In this document: positions 52,544 through 61,386 of the stretch, one piece after another
Layout: every line of letters begins with the position of its first letter
Position numbering within the stretch: the stretch's first letter is position 1
Source: GJ-E10 sp035625725
GTDB taxonomy: Bacteria; Pseudomonadota; Gammaproteobacteria; Burkholderiales; Burkholderiaceae_F
Direction of reading: 5' to 3'
NCBI GenBank assembly: GCA_035625725.1
Contig: DASPPB010000014.1
Coordinates: forward strand, 1 to 64,000
Length of the DNA stretch: 64,000 nt
Position numbers and translations under genes: made by a program
The notes under the pieces: model-generated
Told to the model about the DNA's origin: nothing
Seen by the model: only the letters and a program-made list of their open reading frames with translations
The model's database searches: none

Positions 52544-53923
52544 ATGACGCGGCGCTTTGACGCAATCATCATCGGCAGCGGACAAGCCGGGCCGCCACTT
52601 GCCGGCCGGCTGACGAACGCGGGGATGTCGGTCGCTTTCATTGAGCGCGAACACTTCGGCGGCACCTGCGTAAACGACGGCTGCATTCCTACGAAGACGC
52701 TCGTGGCGAGCGCCTACGCGGCTTTCATGGCGCGTCGCCACGCGGACTTCGGCGTAACGCTGAGCGGGCCGATCGGAGTGGATATGCGGGCCGTACGGGC
52801 GCGCAAGGACGGCATCGTGCAAGCTTCTGTCGACGGGGTCGCTGCTTGGGTCAAGGCAATGCCCAAGTTGAGCGTCTTCTGGGGATCGGCGCGCTTTACG
52901 GGGGCGCACCGCGTTGCCGTCGATGGCGAGGTACTGGAATCGGAGCGCATTTTCATCAACGTTGGCGGAACACCCTTCGTGCCTCAGTGGAATGGACTGC
53001 GCGATGTGCCGTACCTTACGAATACCAGCATGATGGAAGTGGACTATTTGCCTGAGCACCTCGTGATTGTGGGGGGTAGCTATATCGGGTTGGAATTTGC
53101 GCAGATGTATCGGCGCTTTGGCTCGCGAGTGACGATCGTCGAGCAGGGTCCGCGGCTCATCGCGCGGGAAGATGAAGATGTCTCGGAAGCGATTCATGAC
53201 ATTTTGGTCGGCGAAGACATACAAATCCGCTTGAATGCGAAATGCATCGGCGTCGCTCGGCATGGAGCGGGCGTCGCGGTCCGGTCGGAGTGTGTCGCAG
53301 GCGAACCCGCAGTTGCCGGCAGTCACCTGCTACTTGCGATCGGCCGGCGCCCCAACACCGACGGGCTAGGGCTGGACGTGGCGGGGATCTCGTGCGATGA
53401 GCGCGGGTTCATACGCGTCGATGAGCAGTTGCGCACGAACGTGCCGGGAGTATGGGCGCTGGGGGACGTCAATGGGCGCGGTGCCTTCACACACACTTCT
53501 TGGAATGACTACGAGATTGTGGCAGCCAATGTACTCGATGCCGATCCGCGTCGCGTAAGCGAGCGCATTGGTGCCTACGCGCTTTTCATCGATCCGCCGC
53601 TGGGGCGGGCGGGAATGACCGAGCGCGAGGTGCGCGCTTCGGGCGCAAAGGCGCTCATCGGCAAGATCCCAATGACTCGAGTCGGCCGGGCGCGCGAGCG
53701 CGGGGAGAGCCTCGGGTTCATGAAGATTCTCGTGGATGCGCCGACAAAGACGATTCTGGGAGCTGCGCTGCTCGGCTTAAACGGCGATGAAATTGTCCAT
53801 ACGATTCTTGACATCATGTACGCCAGAGCGCCCTACACCGTGATTGCCCGGGCAATGCACATTCACCCAACGGTTTCCGAACTCCTTCCCACCCTGTTGC
53901 AGAACATGGCGCCACTGCACTGA
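52544..53923 (+). CDS. FAD-dependent disulfide oxidoreductase, MerA/Lpd-like
   Basis: A 459-aa class I pyridine-nucleotide disulfide oxidoreductase. It has the N-terminal FAD motif IIIGSGQAGPPLA, the redox-active pair Cys42-Cys47 in GGTCVNDGCIPTK, the NAD(P)H motif VIVGGSYIGLEFA, and the C-terminal His motif HIHPTVSELLPTLL. It lacks the N-terminal heavy-metal domain and C-terminal Cys-Cys of mercuric reductase, so mercury reduction is unlikely. The substrate is unknown. GGGAG 9 nt upstream fixes the ATG at 52544. The patatin gene follows after 35 bp. Confidence 0.88.
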   Translation: MTRRFDAIIIGSGQAGPPLAGRLTNAGMSVAFIEREHFGGTCVNDGCIPTKTLVASAYAAFMARRHADFGVTLSGPIGVDMRAVRARKDGIVQASVDGVAAWVKAMPKLSVFWGSARFTGAHRVAVDGEVLESERIFINVGGTPFVPQWNGLRDVPYLTNTSMMEVDYLPEHLVIVGGSYIGLEFAQMYRRFGSRVTIVEQGPRLIAREDEDVSEAIHDILVGEDIQIRLNAKCIGVARHGAGVAVRSECVAGEPAVAGSHLLLAIGRRPNTDGLGLDVAGISCDERGFIRVDEQLRTNVPGVWALGDVNGRGAFTHTSWNDYEIVAANVLDADPRRVSERIGAYALFIDPPLGRAGMTEREVRASGAKALIGKIPMTRVGRARERGESLGFMKILVDAPTKTILGAALLGLNGDEIVHTILDIMYARAPYTVIARAMHIHPTVSELLPTLLQNMAPLH

Positions 53924-53958
53924 CAGCCTGGGTCTGGCCGGAACAGAAAAAAGCGCTT

Positions 53959-55071
53959 ATGGACCGCGTAGAGCCGACAAAGCAAAGCGACCGCCCCCCG
54001 CTCCCGGGCCAAGTCGTCCTCGTACTGCAGGGCGGTGGCGCCTTGGGTGCATTCCAGGGCGGGGTATATGAGGCGATGCACGAGCAGGGCATCGAGCCCG
54101 ATTGGGTGATCGGCACCTCGATCGGCGCGATCAATGGAGCACTGATCGCGGGCAATGCGGTGGAGCATCGCCTGGAGCGGTTGCAGCAATTCTGGAAGCG
54201 AGTGTCCGTAGGCGCCGCGCCCACGTCTCTGGCCAGCACCATGGTCGGCCAATTCTTCTCCAGTTTTTCGATTCTCGCCGGCGGCGTACCCGGATTCTTC
54301 AGTCCGCGACCGCTGGGGTGGCAGGGTCTCTACGCCGACAGGGGCGTGGACCGTGCCTCCTATTACCGCACCGACGCTCTGGAGCAGACGCTTTCGGAAC
54401 TCGTCGATACGGACGCTTTGAATTCGCGTAAGCCGCGGCTGACAGTGGGTGCGGTAAACGTCTGCTCGGGTGCAATGCGCTACTTTGATAGTCGTGACGA
54501 AAACCTCACGCTCGATCACATTCGGGCGTCTGGCGCGCTGCCGCCGTACTTTGGCGCAGTGCGCATCGATGCGGAGCCCTTTTGGGATGGCGGCATTTAT
54601 TCGAACACGCCGATCGAAGCGGTGCTGGACGACCGACCGCGACGCGATTCCCTGATTTTTGCGGTTCACGTCTGGCAGCCGACGGCCGTCGAGCCGCCTA
54701 CGATCTGGGACGTACTCGGCCGCCAAAAAGATATCCAATATGCCAGCCGCGACATGAGTCATCTGGGGCGTCAGCGCCAGATTCATCGCCTCCGGCACAT
54801 CATCCGCGAGTTGAGCATGCGCCTGCCGCAGGAGCAGCTTGGGCGACCCGAAGTGCAGGACCTCGTCGCCTACGGCTGTGGCACGACGATGCACGTCTTG
54901 CATCTGCAGGCGCCCCGCATTGACGGGGAAAATCACATGAAGGATATCGACTTCACCCCGCACGGCATTCGAATGCGCTGGGATGCGGGCTATGCGGATG
55001 CTGTGCAGGCGCTGGAGCGTCGGGCATGGCTCGAACGAAGCGATCCGATCGAGGGGATCGTCGAACACTGA
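53959..55071 (+). CDS. Patatin-like phospholipase with DUF3734 region
   Basis: A 370-aa patatin-like acyl hydrolase with LQGGGALGAFQGGVYEA as the oxyanion loop, the nucleophile GTSIG (Ser54) and the dyad Asp in WDGGIYSNTP (about 211). The C-terminal part with RHIIRELSMRLP and DFTPHGIRMRWDAGYADA matches the DUF3734 extension typical of proteobacterial members. It has no signal peptide. The likely role is membrane lipid turnover. Confidence 0.9.
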   Translation: MDRVEPTKQSDRPPLPGQVVLVLQGGGALGAFQGGVYEAMHEQGIEPDWVIGTSIGAINGALIAGNAVEHRLERLQQFWKRVSVGAAPTSLASTMVGQFFSSFSILAGGVPGFFSPRPLGWQGLYADRGVDRASYYRTDALEQTLSELVDTDALNSRKPRLTVGAVNVCSGAMRYFDSRDENLTLDHIRASGALPPYFGAVRIDAEPFWDGGIYSNTPIEAVLDDRPRRDSLIFAVHVWQPTAVEPPTIWDVLGRQKDIQYASRDMSHLGRQRQIHRLRHIIRELSMRLPQEQLGRPEVQDLVAYGCGTTMHVLHLQAPRIDGENHMKDIDFTPHGIRMRWDAGYADAVQALERRAWLERSDPIEGIVEH

Positions 55072-55284
55072 AGAACGCGGCGCTTCGCGTCTCGCGCGTG
55101 CCTCGCGCCAAAGCAATCATTCCGATCATCGCCGCCACTGCGCTTCGAAACACCGGCGCGAGCCGGCCCGACCGACCCAAGCCAGTCGCTGTTGCGCGGC
55201 ACCAACGTGCATGCGCTCTACGACCTATACTGCCCGCAAGCGTGTTCGAAGGCACTTCCAATACCAATACCGCGGGAGAACACC

Positions 55285-57372
55285 ATGAATGATGCGGCTG
55301 CGATTGTGCCGACCACCGTGCAAGGCAAGCTCCTGTGGGCCGTCGTCGCCGCCGTCGGTGCCATTTCGCTGGGTGTTTTTGCACTCAACCGCGGAGAGGC
55401 GATCAGTGCTTCGTGGCTCGTGGTTGCCGCGGTGTGTGTTTACCTGATCGCATACCGCTTTTATGCCCGGTTCATTGCCTATCGAGCGCTGGGCGCCGAC
55501 GCGACGCGACAAACGCCCGCCTATCGCCGCAACGATGGCTTGGATTACGTGCCAACCAATCGTTATGTCCTCTTTGGACATCACTTCGCGGCAATCGCTG
55601 GCGCGGGGCCGCTGGTCGGTCCGGTGCTCGCGGCGCAGATGGGCTATTTGCCGGGGACGTTGTGGCTTCTTGCAGGCGTTGTGTTTGCCGGGGCGGTCCA
55701 GGACATGACGGTACTTTTCCTATCGACCCGCCGCGATGGCCGCTCGCTCGGGGAGATTATCCGCGCCGAGATGGGACCGGCTCCGGGCACGATTGCCGGC
55801 ATCGGCGTTCTTCTTATCTGCATCATCATCCTGGCTGTTTTGGCTCTTGTAGTAGTCAACGCGCTCAAAGGCAGCCCCTGGGGCACCTTCACGGTGTTTT
55901 GCACGATTCCCATCGCCCTCATCATGGGCATCTACGGCCGTTATGTTCGACCCGCGCGCGTGGGCGAAATGTCGGCCATCGGGGCCGTTTTGCTCATCGT
56001 CGCCCTTCTTTACGGACGCACGGTCGCGGAAACGCCGCAGTTGGCTGCCCTATTTACCTTTAGCGGCCCGAGCCTCGCGCTGATCATCATCGGCTACGGC
56101 TACGTCGCATCGGTGCTGCCGGTTTGGCTGCTTCTCGCGCCGCGCGATTATCTTTCCACGTTCATGAAGATCGGGACGGTCGGCTTGCTGGCGATCGGCA
56201 TTCTCCTCGTCCGACCCGAGTTGCAAATGCCGGCCCTCACCCAGTTCACGGACGGTACGGGCCCGGTATGGGCCGGCAGTCTGTTCCCCTTTCTCTTCAT
56301 CACGATCGCCTGCGGCGCGGTTTCCGGATGGCACGCGCTGATCTCCTCGGGCACGACGCCCAAGATGATCGAAAACGAAGCCCAGGTGCAGTTCATCGGT
56401 TACGGCGCGATGCTGATGGAGTCTTTTGTCGGGGTGATGGCGATGATCGCAGCTTGTGCCATTCACCCGGGAGCGTATTTTGCGATGAACAGCGCGGCTG
56501 CCGTAATCGGGACAACGGCGACGCAGGCCGCGGCGACCATTTCCTCCTGGGGTTTCGTGGTCACGCCCGATGCGCTGGCGCAGATCGCGCAAGACGTGGG
56601 CGAGAAAACGATACTGTCGCGTACCGGTGGCGCTCCGACCTTGGCTGTCGGCATGGCCCAGATCCTGGCCCAGTTCCTGGGCGGAAAATCGATGATGGCG
56701 ATCTGGTACCACTTCGCGATCCTGTTTGAGGCCCTGTTCATATTGACCACCGTCGATGCGGGTACGCGCGTGTGCCGGTTCATGATCCAGGATCTTGTCG
56801 GCAATGCGATTCCGACGTTCCGCGAAACCAAATCGTGGGCCAATAACCTCGTTGGCTCTGCAATTTCATGTGCGATGTGGGGCTATTTTCTCTACGTCGG
56901 CATCATCGATCCCTTCGGTGGGATCTGGACGTTGTGGCCCCTGTTCGGCACGGCAAACCAGATGTTGGCAGCGATCGCGCTGATGCTGTGCACCGTGGTG
57001 CTGTTCAAGATGAAGCGTCAGCAATACGCCTGGGTGACCGTGGTACCGGCCACCTGGCTGGTCGTTTGCACCGTCAGTGCGGGATTCGAAAAGGCCTTCA
57101 GCTCGAACCCGGCAGTCGGCTTTTTCGCGCACGCGGCAAAATTCGGCAGTGCCGCCGCGGCGGGCGAAGTGCTGGCGCCGGCCAAGACGCTGGGCGACAT
57201 GACGCGGATCGTGTTTAACGACAACCTGGATGCGATGTTGGCGGTCGTTTTTATCGTGGTCGTGCTTTCGACGCTGGCCTATGCGTTGATCAGCATCCGC
57301 AAGGCTCTTGCGGTACCGACCAGCACCACCCAGGAGGTGGGCGCTGTCGCTTTGGCGGGAGGCACCAGATGA
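55285..57372 (+). CDS. cstA: Carbon starvation protein CstA (pyruvate/peptide transporter family)
   Basis: A 695-aa polytopic membrane protein with about 16 hydrophobic segments. Family blocks are YVPTNRYVLFGHHFAAIAGAGPLVGP, GTLWLLAGVVFAGAVQD and SGWHALISSGTTPKMI. CstA and its paralogue BtsT take up pyruvate or peptides under carbon limitation. GGGAGA 5 nt upstream supports the ATG at 55285 within a longer open frame. The ybdD gene overlaps its stop by 4 nt, the standard pairing. Confidence 0.95.
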   Translation: MNDAAAIVPTTVQGKLLWAVVAAVGAISLGVFALNRGEAISASWLVVAAVCVYLIAYRFYARFIAYRALGADATRQTPAYRRNDGLDYVPTNRYVLFGHHFAAIAGAGPLVGPVLAAQMGYLPGTLWLLAGVVFAGAVQDMTVLFLSTRRDGRSLGEIIRAEMGPAPGTIAGIGVLLICIIILAVLALVVVNALKGSPWGTFTVFCTIPIALIMGIYGRYVRPARVGEMSAIGAVLLIVALLYGRTVAETPQLAALFTFSGPSLALIIIGYGYVASVLPVWLLLAPRDYLSTFMKIGTVGLLAIGILLVRPELQMPALTQFTDGTGPVWAGSLFPFLFITIACGAVSGWHALISSGTTPKMIENEAQVQFIGYGAMLMESFVGVMAMIAACAIHPGAYFAMNSAAAVIGTTATQAAATISSWGFVVTPDALAQIAQDVGEKTILSRTGGAPTLAVGMAQILAQFLGGKSMMAIWYHFAILFEALFILTTVDAGTRVCRFMIQDLVGNAIPTFRETKSWANNLVGSAISCAMWGYFLYVGIIDPFGGIWTLWPLFGTANQMLAAIALMLCTVVLFKMKRQQYAWVTVVPATWLVVCTVSAGFEKAFSSNPAVGFFAHAAKFGSAAAAGEVLAPAKTLGDMTRIVFNDNLDAMLAVVFIVVVLSTLAYALISIRKALAVPTSTTQEVGAVALAGGTR

Positions 57373-57569
57373 ACAAATTGCGGATCGCCTATGGCTGGGC
57401 GCAGCGCGCTGCACGCATGATGATCGGTATTCCCGACTACGAGACCTATGTCCAACATCGCAAAACGTTTCACCCCAACGAATCGATCATGAGCTATGAG
57501 GAATTTTTCTTTGAGCGCCAATCGGTGCGGTACACGGTGAGTCGGGATCGAATGAAGGGCTGCTGCTAA
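57369..57569 (+). CDS. ybdD: YbdD/YjiX family small protein
   Basis: A 66-aa protein of the YbdD (DUF466) family, recognised by MIGIPDYETYVQHRKTFHP and SYEEFF, ending in CC. It overlaps cstA by 4 nt (ATGA). YbdD-type proteins are needed for CstA/BtsT transport activity in E. coli as I understand it, so the two genes form one transport unit. Confidence 0.93.
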   Translation: MNKLRIAYGWAQRAARMMIGIPDYETYVQHRKTFHPNESIMSYEEFFFERQSVRYTVSRDRMKGCC

Positions 57570-58119
57570 TGCGCACTGCGCGCCGCCGCAATTGCGCTGA
57601 CGCGTAAGCTCGCCGGCGTTGCTTTGCGGCGATCACTAGGGGCTGGGGGCCGTGCATCGGGCATCAACCCCGGAGCGACCGGCGCGTGAATCAATCTGCC
57701 GGATTTTTCTGCGTAGGCCCTCTTCTGCGATTGTGCGCCGCTCGCAAAACGGCACATTTTTGTGTCGTCGTTGCGGCCCTCGTAGTAGGTCGGTTCCCAA
57801 CGGTGGCGAAGATTCGGGTGGTGTTCGAAGCTGATCCGATGGGACGCGGCCCGGAGACTTCGGTCTCCTCGGCGGGAAGCCGACGGCGCGCGCACCGCCT
57901 CGGCGTTGTCGAAAGTGTGACCAACGTGTTGGGCGGTGGCGAACGGAAATTCGCGCGACTCGTGTTGGGCGAAGTGGCAGGTACGGACCATGCGCCACGG
58001 GAAGCGAAGGCCCGTAATTGCGCGCGTGTGGCCGTTGCGCAGGATGCCCGGACTGTAGGCGAGACCGCGCCGCGGCAGGCAGATGAGACTCGGCTAACGA
58101 CCGCTAGAGCCTCGGAATT
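57570..58119. other. 550-bp intergenic region, no gene recognised
   Basis: Lies between convergent ybdD and the AlgH-like gene. Open frames of up to 148 codons exist on both strands but none resembles a known family and none has a ribosome site. No intrinsic terminator is clear. Confidence 0.5.
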
Positions 58120-58704
58120 TCATGTGCCGTGAACGGCGTCCGGAACTTCCTCTTCCGGCCAAGGATGCTCGGATTTTCGTTCAAAGATCATGTCCGGCTT
58201 GGCCGGCGTAAGAGTCCAGTCGCCGCGCGCAATTTCGGCCTCCAGCTGGCCCGGCAACCAGCCGGAATGGCCGATGAAAATCCGCAGACCCTCCATCGGT
58301 TTGTCCCGGGCCAGGAGCTTGCGCAGCAGCTCCAGATTCGTGCTCACATAAACGCCGTCGAGTACCTGGATCGCATGTTCGGGCAGCGTGTCAGCACGAA
58401 AAAGAAATGACAAAGTCGCGAGTTGGACAGGACCGCCGAAGTACACCTTGTCTTGCAGTTTCGCAAGGCGCTCAAGATCGGGAAAGAGGTGCGAGACGGA
58501 GATCGGCGTGGGGCGGTTGATGATGACACCGGCCGGCGCAGGACCGATGTTGTTCATCACGAGCACGACCGAGTCCTTGAAATCGGGATCAGGAAGATCT
58601 TCGCGCGCGACCAGGAGGATTGCGGTCAACGGCTTGGTGGTGTCGGCCGATATCGACAACGATATGCCGAACAGAATCAAGAACGCGTAAAAGGCTCGGT
58701 TCAT
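58120..58704 (-). CDS. YqgE/AlgH-family protein with signal peptide
   Basis: A 194-aa DUF179 (YqgE/AlgH) protein: FKDSVVLVMNN, GVIINRPTPISVSHLFPDL, VYFGGPVQ and FIGHSGWLPGQLEAEI are the family blocks. Family members normally begin directly at the domain and are cytoplasmic; this one has a hydrophobic leader (AFYAFLILFGISLSISA) before it, suggesting export. AGGAC lies very close to the chosen ATG at 58704. It is divergent from the PagL-like gene rather than next to ruvX/yqgF, where the housekeeping copy usually sits, so it may be a paralogue. Confidence 0.85.
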   Translation of the reverse strand: MNRAFYAFLILFGISLSISADTTKPLTAILLVAREDLPDPDFKDSVVLVMNNIGPAPAGVIINRPTPISVSHLFPDLERLAKLQDKVYFGGPVQLATLSFLFRADTLPEHAIQVLDGVYVSTNLELLRKLLARDKPMEGLRIFIGHSGWLPGQLEAEIARGDWTLTPAKPDMIFERKSEHPWPEEEVPDAVHGT

Positions 58705-59218
58705 GTCCTGCGAAAGGCCTCGACACGGGCCCTGCGCACGAAGCTGGCCGCAAATTCCGTCCGCATTCGGTGGCGATTGAAGAGGACCCCGAGATTCCGA
58801 CCCCGACCTTGGCGACAAAGACCGCTTTGGAACCCAGGCAACCACGCTACGCGTTTGGCCTGAGGGGGTCAAGGAACTCTTTCCGAAGGGAATTTGCTTG
58901 CCGGTGCAACGGGGCGACGCGATGCAGAAAGCGGTTGCAGCCTCTCGTGAGCCGTCGTTCCCGCGCTTGCGCAAAGCACACACGGGGCGCATCATTTCAT
59001 CGAAAACGTCGACCGCTTATCGCAGGGTCGCCGTGCAACCCCCCGGGGGCGGCACCAACGGTCTTATTTCGGAGTCAATGCCATTGCGGGCCACCGTGGG
59101 CTGCAGTAAATCACGGGTCAACGAAGACTTCCTCCCGGAGGCGGACGTTCGCGAACTCGGAGACCGCCGCGACCGGGACGCTCGCCCGTTTCCGAGTAGC
59201 CGGGACCCGCTACGGCTA
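58705..59218. other. 514-bp divergent region between AlgH-like and PagL-like genes
   Basis: Both genes have long open frames extending into this gap without family similarity or convincing starts. It should contain both promoters. I see no further feature. Confidence 0.45.
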
Positions 59219-59755
59219 TTGACGGGCCCGATTCGCGTATTGTTTTCACTAGTGCTCGCTTTCTTACCAGCAGCGGCGCATGCCGAGGCGGTCGCGGTCG
59301 AAGTTGGTTACGGCCAGGATGTTCGCGTCCAGTCGATCGATCTCGACTTCGATTGGTGTCGCACCTGCGAGCTGGCTGCACCCGAGCACACTTCGCTCGC
59401 TCTGGAGTTCGCTGTAGAAGCGATGCAGGGCCACCGCTCGCAAGAGGCCAACAACAACCTTTTCGCGTTTGGTGCCATGCCGCTGTTGCGATATGCCTGG
59501 CCTAATCGGGAGGGTGCGCTCTTCGTCGAGGACGGGGTGGGCGTGCGCCTGGTGTCCCGAACCCGCCTCTATAACGAACGAGTGCTAAGCACCGCATTCC
59601 AATTTGGCGAGCTGCTTGGCGTCGGCATGCGATTTTGCCGCCACAACGTGTGCGAAGTTGGCCTTCGCGTGCAACACATGTCCAATGGCAATATCAAAAG
59701 GCCCAACGACGGCGTGACATTCACCGCGATCCGGGTGGCGCTGCACTGGAAGTGA
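59219..59755 (+). CDS. PagL-like lipid A 3-O-deacylase (acyloxyacyl hydrolase)
   Basis: An outer-membrane beta-barrel protein with signal peptide (RVLFSLVLAFLPAAAHA) and the PagL signature QHMSNGNIKRPNDG near the C-terminus, which gives the catalytic His153 and Ser155. The TTG at 59219 is used as start because it sits right before the signal peptide; it has no good ribosome site and an ATG at 59078 is the alternative. In characterised PagL a Glu follows the Ser by 12 residues; here that place is Thr. Aromatic-rich beta strands and a terminal ALHWK fit a barrel. Confidence 0.8.
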   Translation: MTGPIRVLFSLVLAFLPAAAHAEAVAVEVGYGQDVRVQSIDLDFDWCRTCELAAPEHTSLALEFAVEAMQGHRSQEANNNLFAFGAMPLLRYAWPNREGALFVEDGVGVRLVSRTRLYNERVLSTAFQFGELLGVGMRFCRHNVCEVGLRVQHMSNGNIKRPNDGVTFTAIRVALHWK

Positions 59756-59934
59756 CGGCCAACTCGTCGGGAAGGCAAGGCGCCCCGAGGTTTGCTTCAT
59801 ACAGGACGCCGGCACCCGATTGCCGGCCAGCCACGATCGATTCGCGGCTGCCGAGCTCCGGATCGCTTTGCGTTGCCACGGGCGCCGGCGAGAGTGGCGG
59901 CAAGCCGGTGTCGCGTGCGCTTTGGGCGAAACCA

Positions 59935-60909
59935 TCAGATTCGCGTGCGTGCGGCGACCTCGCGGATGAACTGCGCCGTACGGGTCGGCGCCGTGACGGG
60001 CAGCATGTGTCCGCCTTCGATGAGCGCAAGCTGCGCGCCCGGCAGCAGGGACCTCAGCGTTTCGCCTTGCCGCAGGGGACTCAGTACGTTGTCGCTGCGC
60101 CCGTACAGGATGCTCACCGGCAGCCGCATCGCGCCGCAACCTTGCACGATTGCAGGCAGGCTCTCGGGAATTGCGCCGAGATCGGCGCAGGCCGCAACGA
60201 AATGGCTTGGCCGCAGGGCGAGCAGCCCGCCACCGCGCATGGCATAGTCCCGCGGCACCGCTTCAGGACGGAAGACCAACGCCAGCAGATCCTCGCGTTT
60301 GGCGATCAAGATGGGTATGGCAAGGGTCCACGCGATGAGTTGGCACAGCCGCGGTTGAACGATCCTCAACCCGCGCAATGCCGCGGGGACGTCGCTCGGA
60401 TGTATGAGTGGCGCCACCAATGCAAGGGCGGCCACGCGCTCCGGATGGCGTTGCGCGAGTGCAAGGGCGATTGTGCCGCCCAGCGAATGACCTACGACTA
60501 TCGCGCGATCGAGCGCGAGCGTCTCAATAAGCGCCGCCAGGGCATCGGCCTGCGCAGATAGCGAAGCGGAGGCCGTTGGGGCCCGGGCCGAATATCCGGA
60601 GCCGGGCCGGTCCACCGCTACCACGTGAAAATCGTCCGCCAGTTCATCGACCAAGGCGTACGTGAAATTGCCCAGCTGACCGCCAAGGCCATGCACGAGC
60701 AGTAGGGCCGGGCCGTGCCCGCGCTCTACCACGTGCAGGAGCGCGCCGGGTACGTCGACGAACCGGCCAGCGGGAGGCAGCGCCGCTTCGACCCTGCGGA
60801 CCGTACGCAGGGTAAGTAGCGCGAGTGCTGCGGCGAGGCCAACGACAAGCAGCAGCACAAGCAGGGCAACCGAAACGGCGGTGGACATCAATGGGACCCC
60901 AACGGGCAT
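59935..60909 (-). CDS. Membrane-anchored alpha/beta hydrolase
   Basis: A 324-aa alpha/beta hydrolase with an N-terminal membrane segment (about 10-34). The oxyanion motif is HGLGG, the nucleophile is GHSLGG (Ser142), the acid is in ILYGRSDNVLSP and the His is in IEGGHMLPV. It resembles lipase/esterase members of the MhpC group. It is divergent from the transporter at 61387, and there is no pathway link. Confidence 0.87.
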   Translation of the reverse strand: MPVGVPLMSTAVSVALLVLLLVVGLAAALALLTLRTVRRVEAALPPAGRFVDVPGALLHVVERGHGPALLLVHGLGGQLGNFTYALVDELADDFHVVAVDRPGSGYSARAPTASASLSAQADALAALIETLALDRAIVVGHSLGGTIALALAQRHPERVAALALVAPLIHPSDVPAALRGLRIVQPRLCQLIAWTLAIPILIAKREDLLALVFRPEAVPRDYAMRGGGLLALRPSHFVAACADLGAIPESLPAIVQGCGAMRLPVSILYGRSDNVLSPLRQGETLRSLLPGAQLALIEGGHMLPVTAPTRTAQFIREVAARTRI

Positions 60910-61386
60910 GAGCCGTAGCTAGGAGAAGTGCGGACGAGAACGGACCAACGACTTGTCACAAGCCGTTACTCGATCGGGCTTTGCGCCTCGGTTGCATTCT
61001 CGCGCGGATGCGCTCGCCGAGCGGCCTTCCTTCGGCGTCGATGCTGCGGGCCGAGCAACATCCGCGGAATCGGCGCCATGAAAACGAGCCCGGCGACCCA
61101 CCGGGCACGCGCGAGCGATAATGTCCACCGTGACGCTGCGGCAGGTGCGGATCGGTGCTTGTTCGCCGGCCTCCGACGACGGCCGCATGCTGCGGTCGTG
61201 GGGGGCCCGATTTTTGGTGGTCGGCAATTCGGTATCGAGGGCCCGCGTAGTCTCGAGCGTCTGCTCGCGCACGCAGCAAAGCCGGTCACGAGCGAGTCCG
61301 GCGAGTAGCGGCGCCTGCGCGACTTTGACGCAGCGCGCTGGCAAGGCCCCGCCGATTACGGCGTCGAGGAGGAGTCAACCATACCC
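60910..61386. other. 477-bp divergent region, no gene recognised
   Basis: Between the alpha/beta hydrolase and the MHS transporter. Short arginine-rich frames only. It should hold the promoter of the transporter-pxpBC unit. AGGAGG-like bases occur 15-20 nt before the transporter ATG. Confidence 0.5.

Noticed and set aside
52544..53923. Mercuric reductase
   Set aside because: There is no N-terminal metal-binding domain, no C-terminal vicinal cysteines and no mer genes nearby; only the general flavoprotein fold is supported.
53863..55116. Minus-strand 417-codon open frame
   Set aside because: Antisense of the patatin gene, whose GTSIG/DGG dyad proves the plus strand.
55192..55231. TTGCGC and TATACT as a cstA promoter
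   Set aside because: TATACT is a good -10 box, but the spacer of 28 nt is too long and no better -35 was found.
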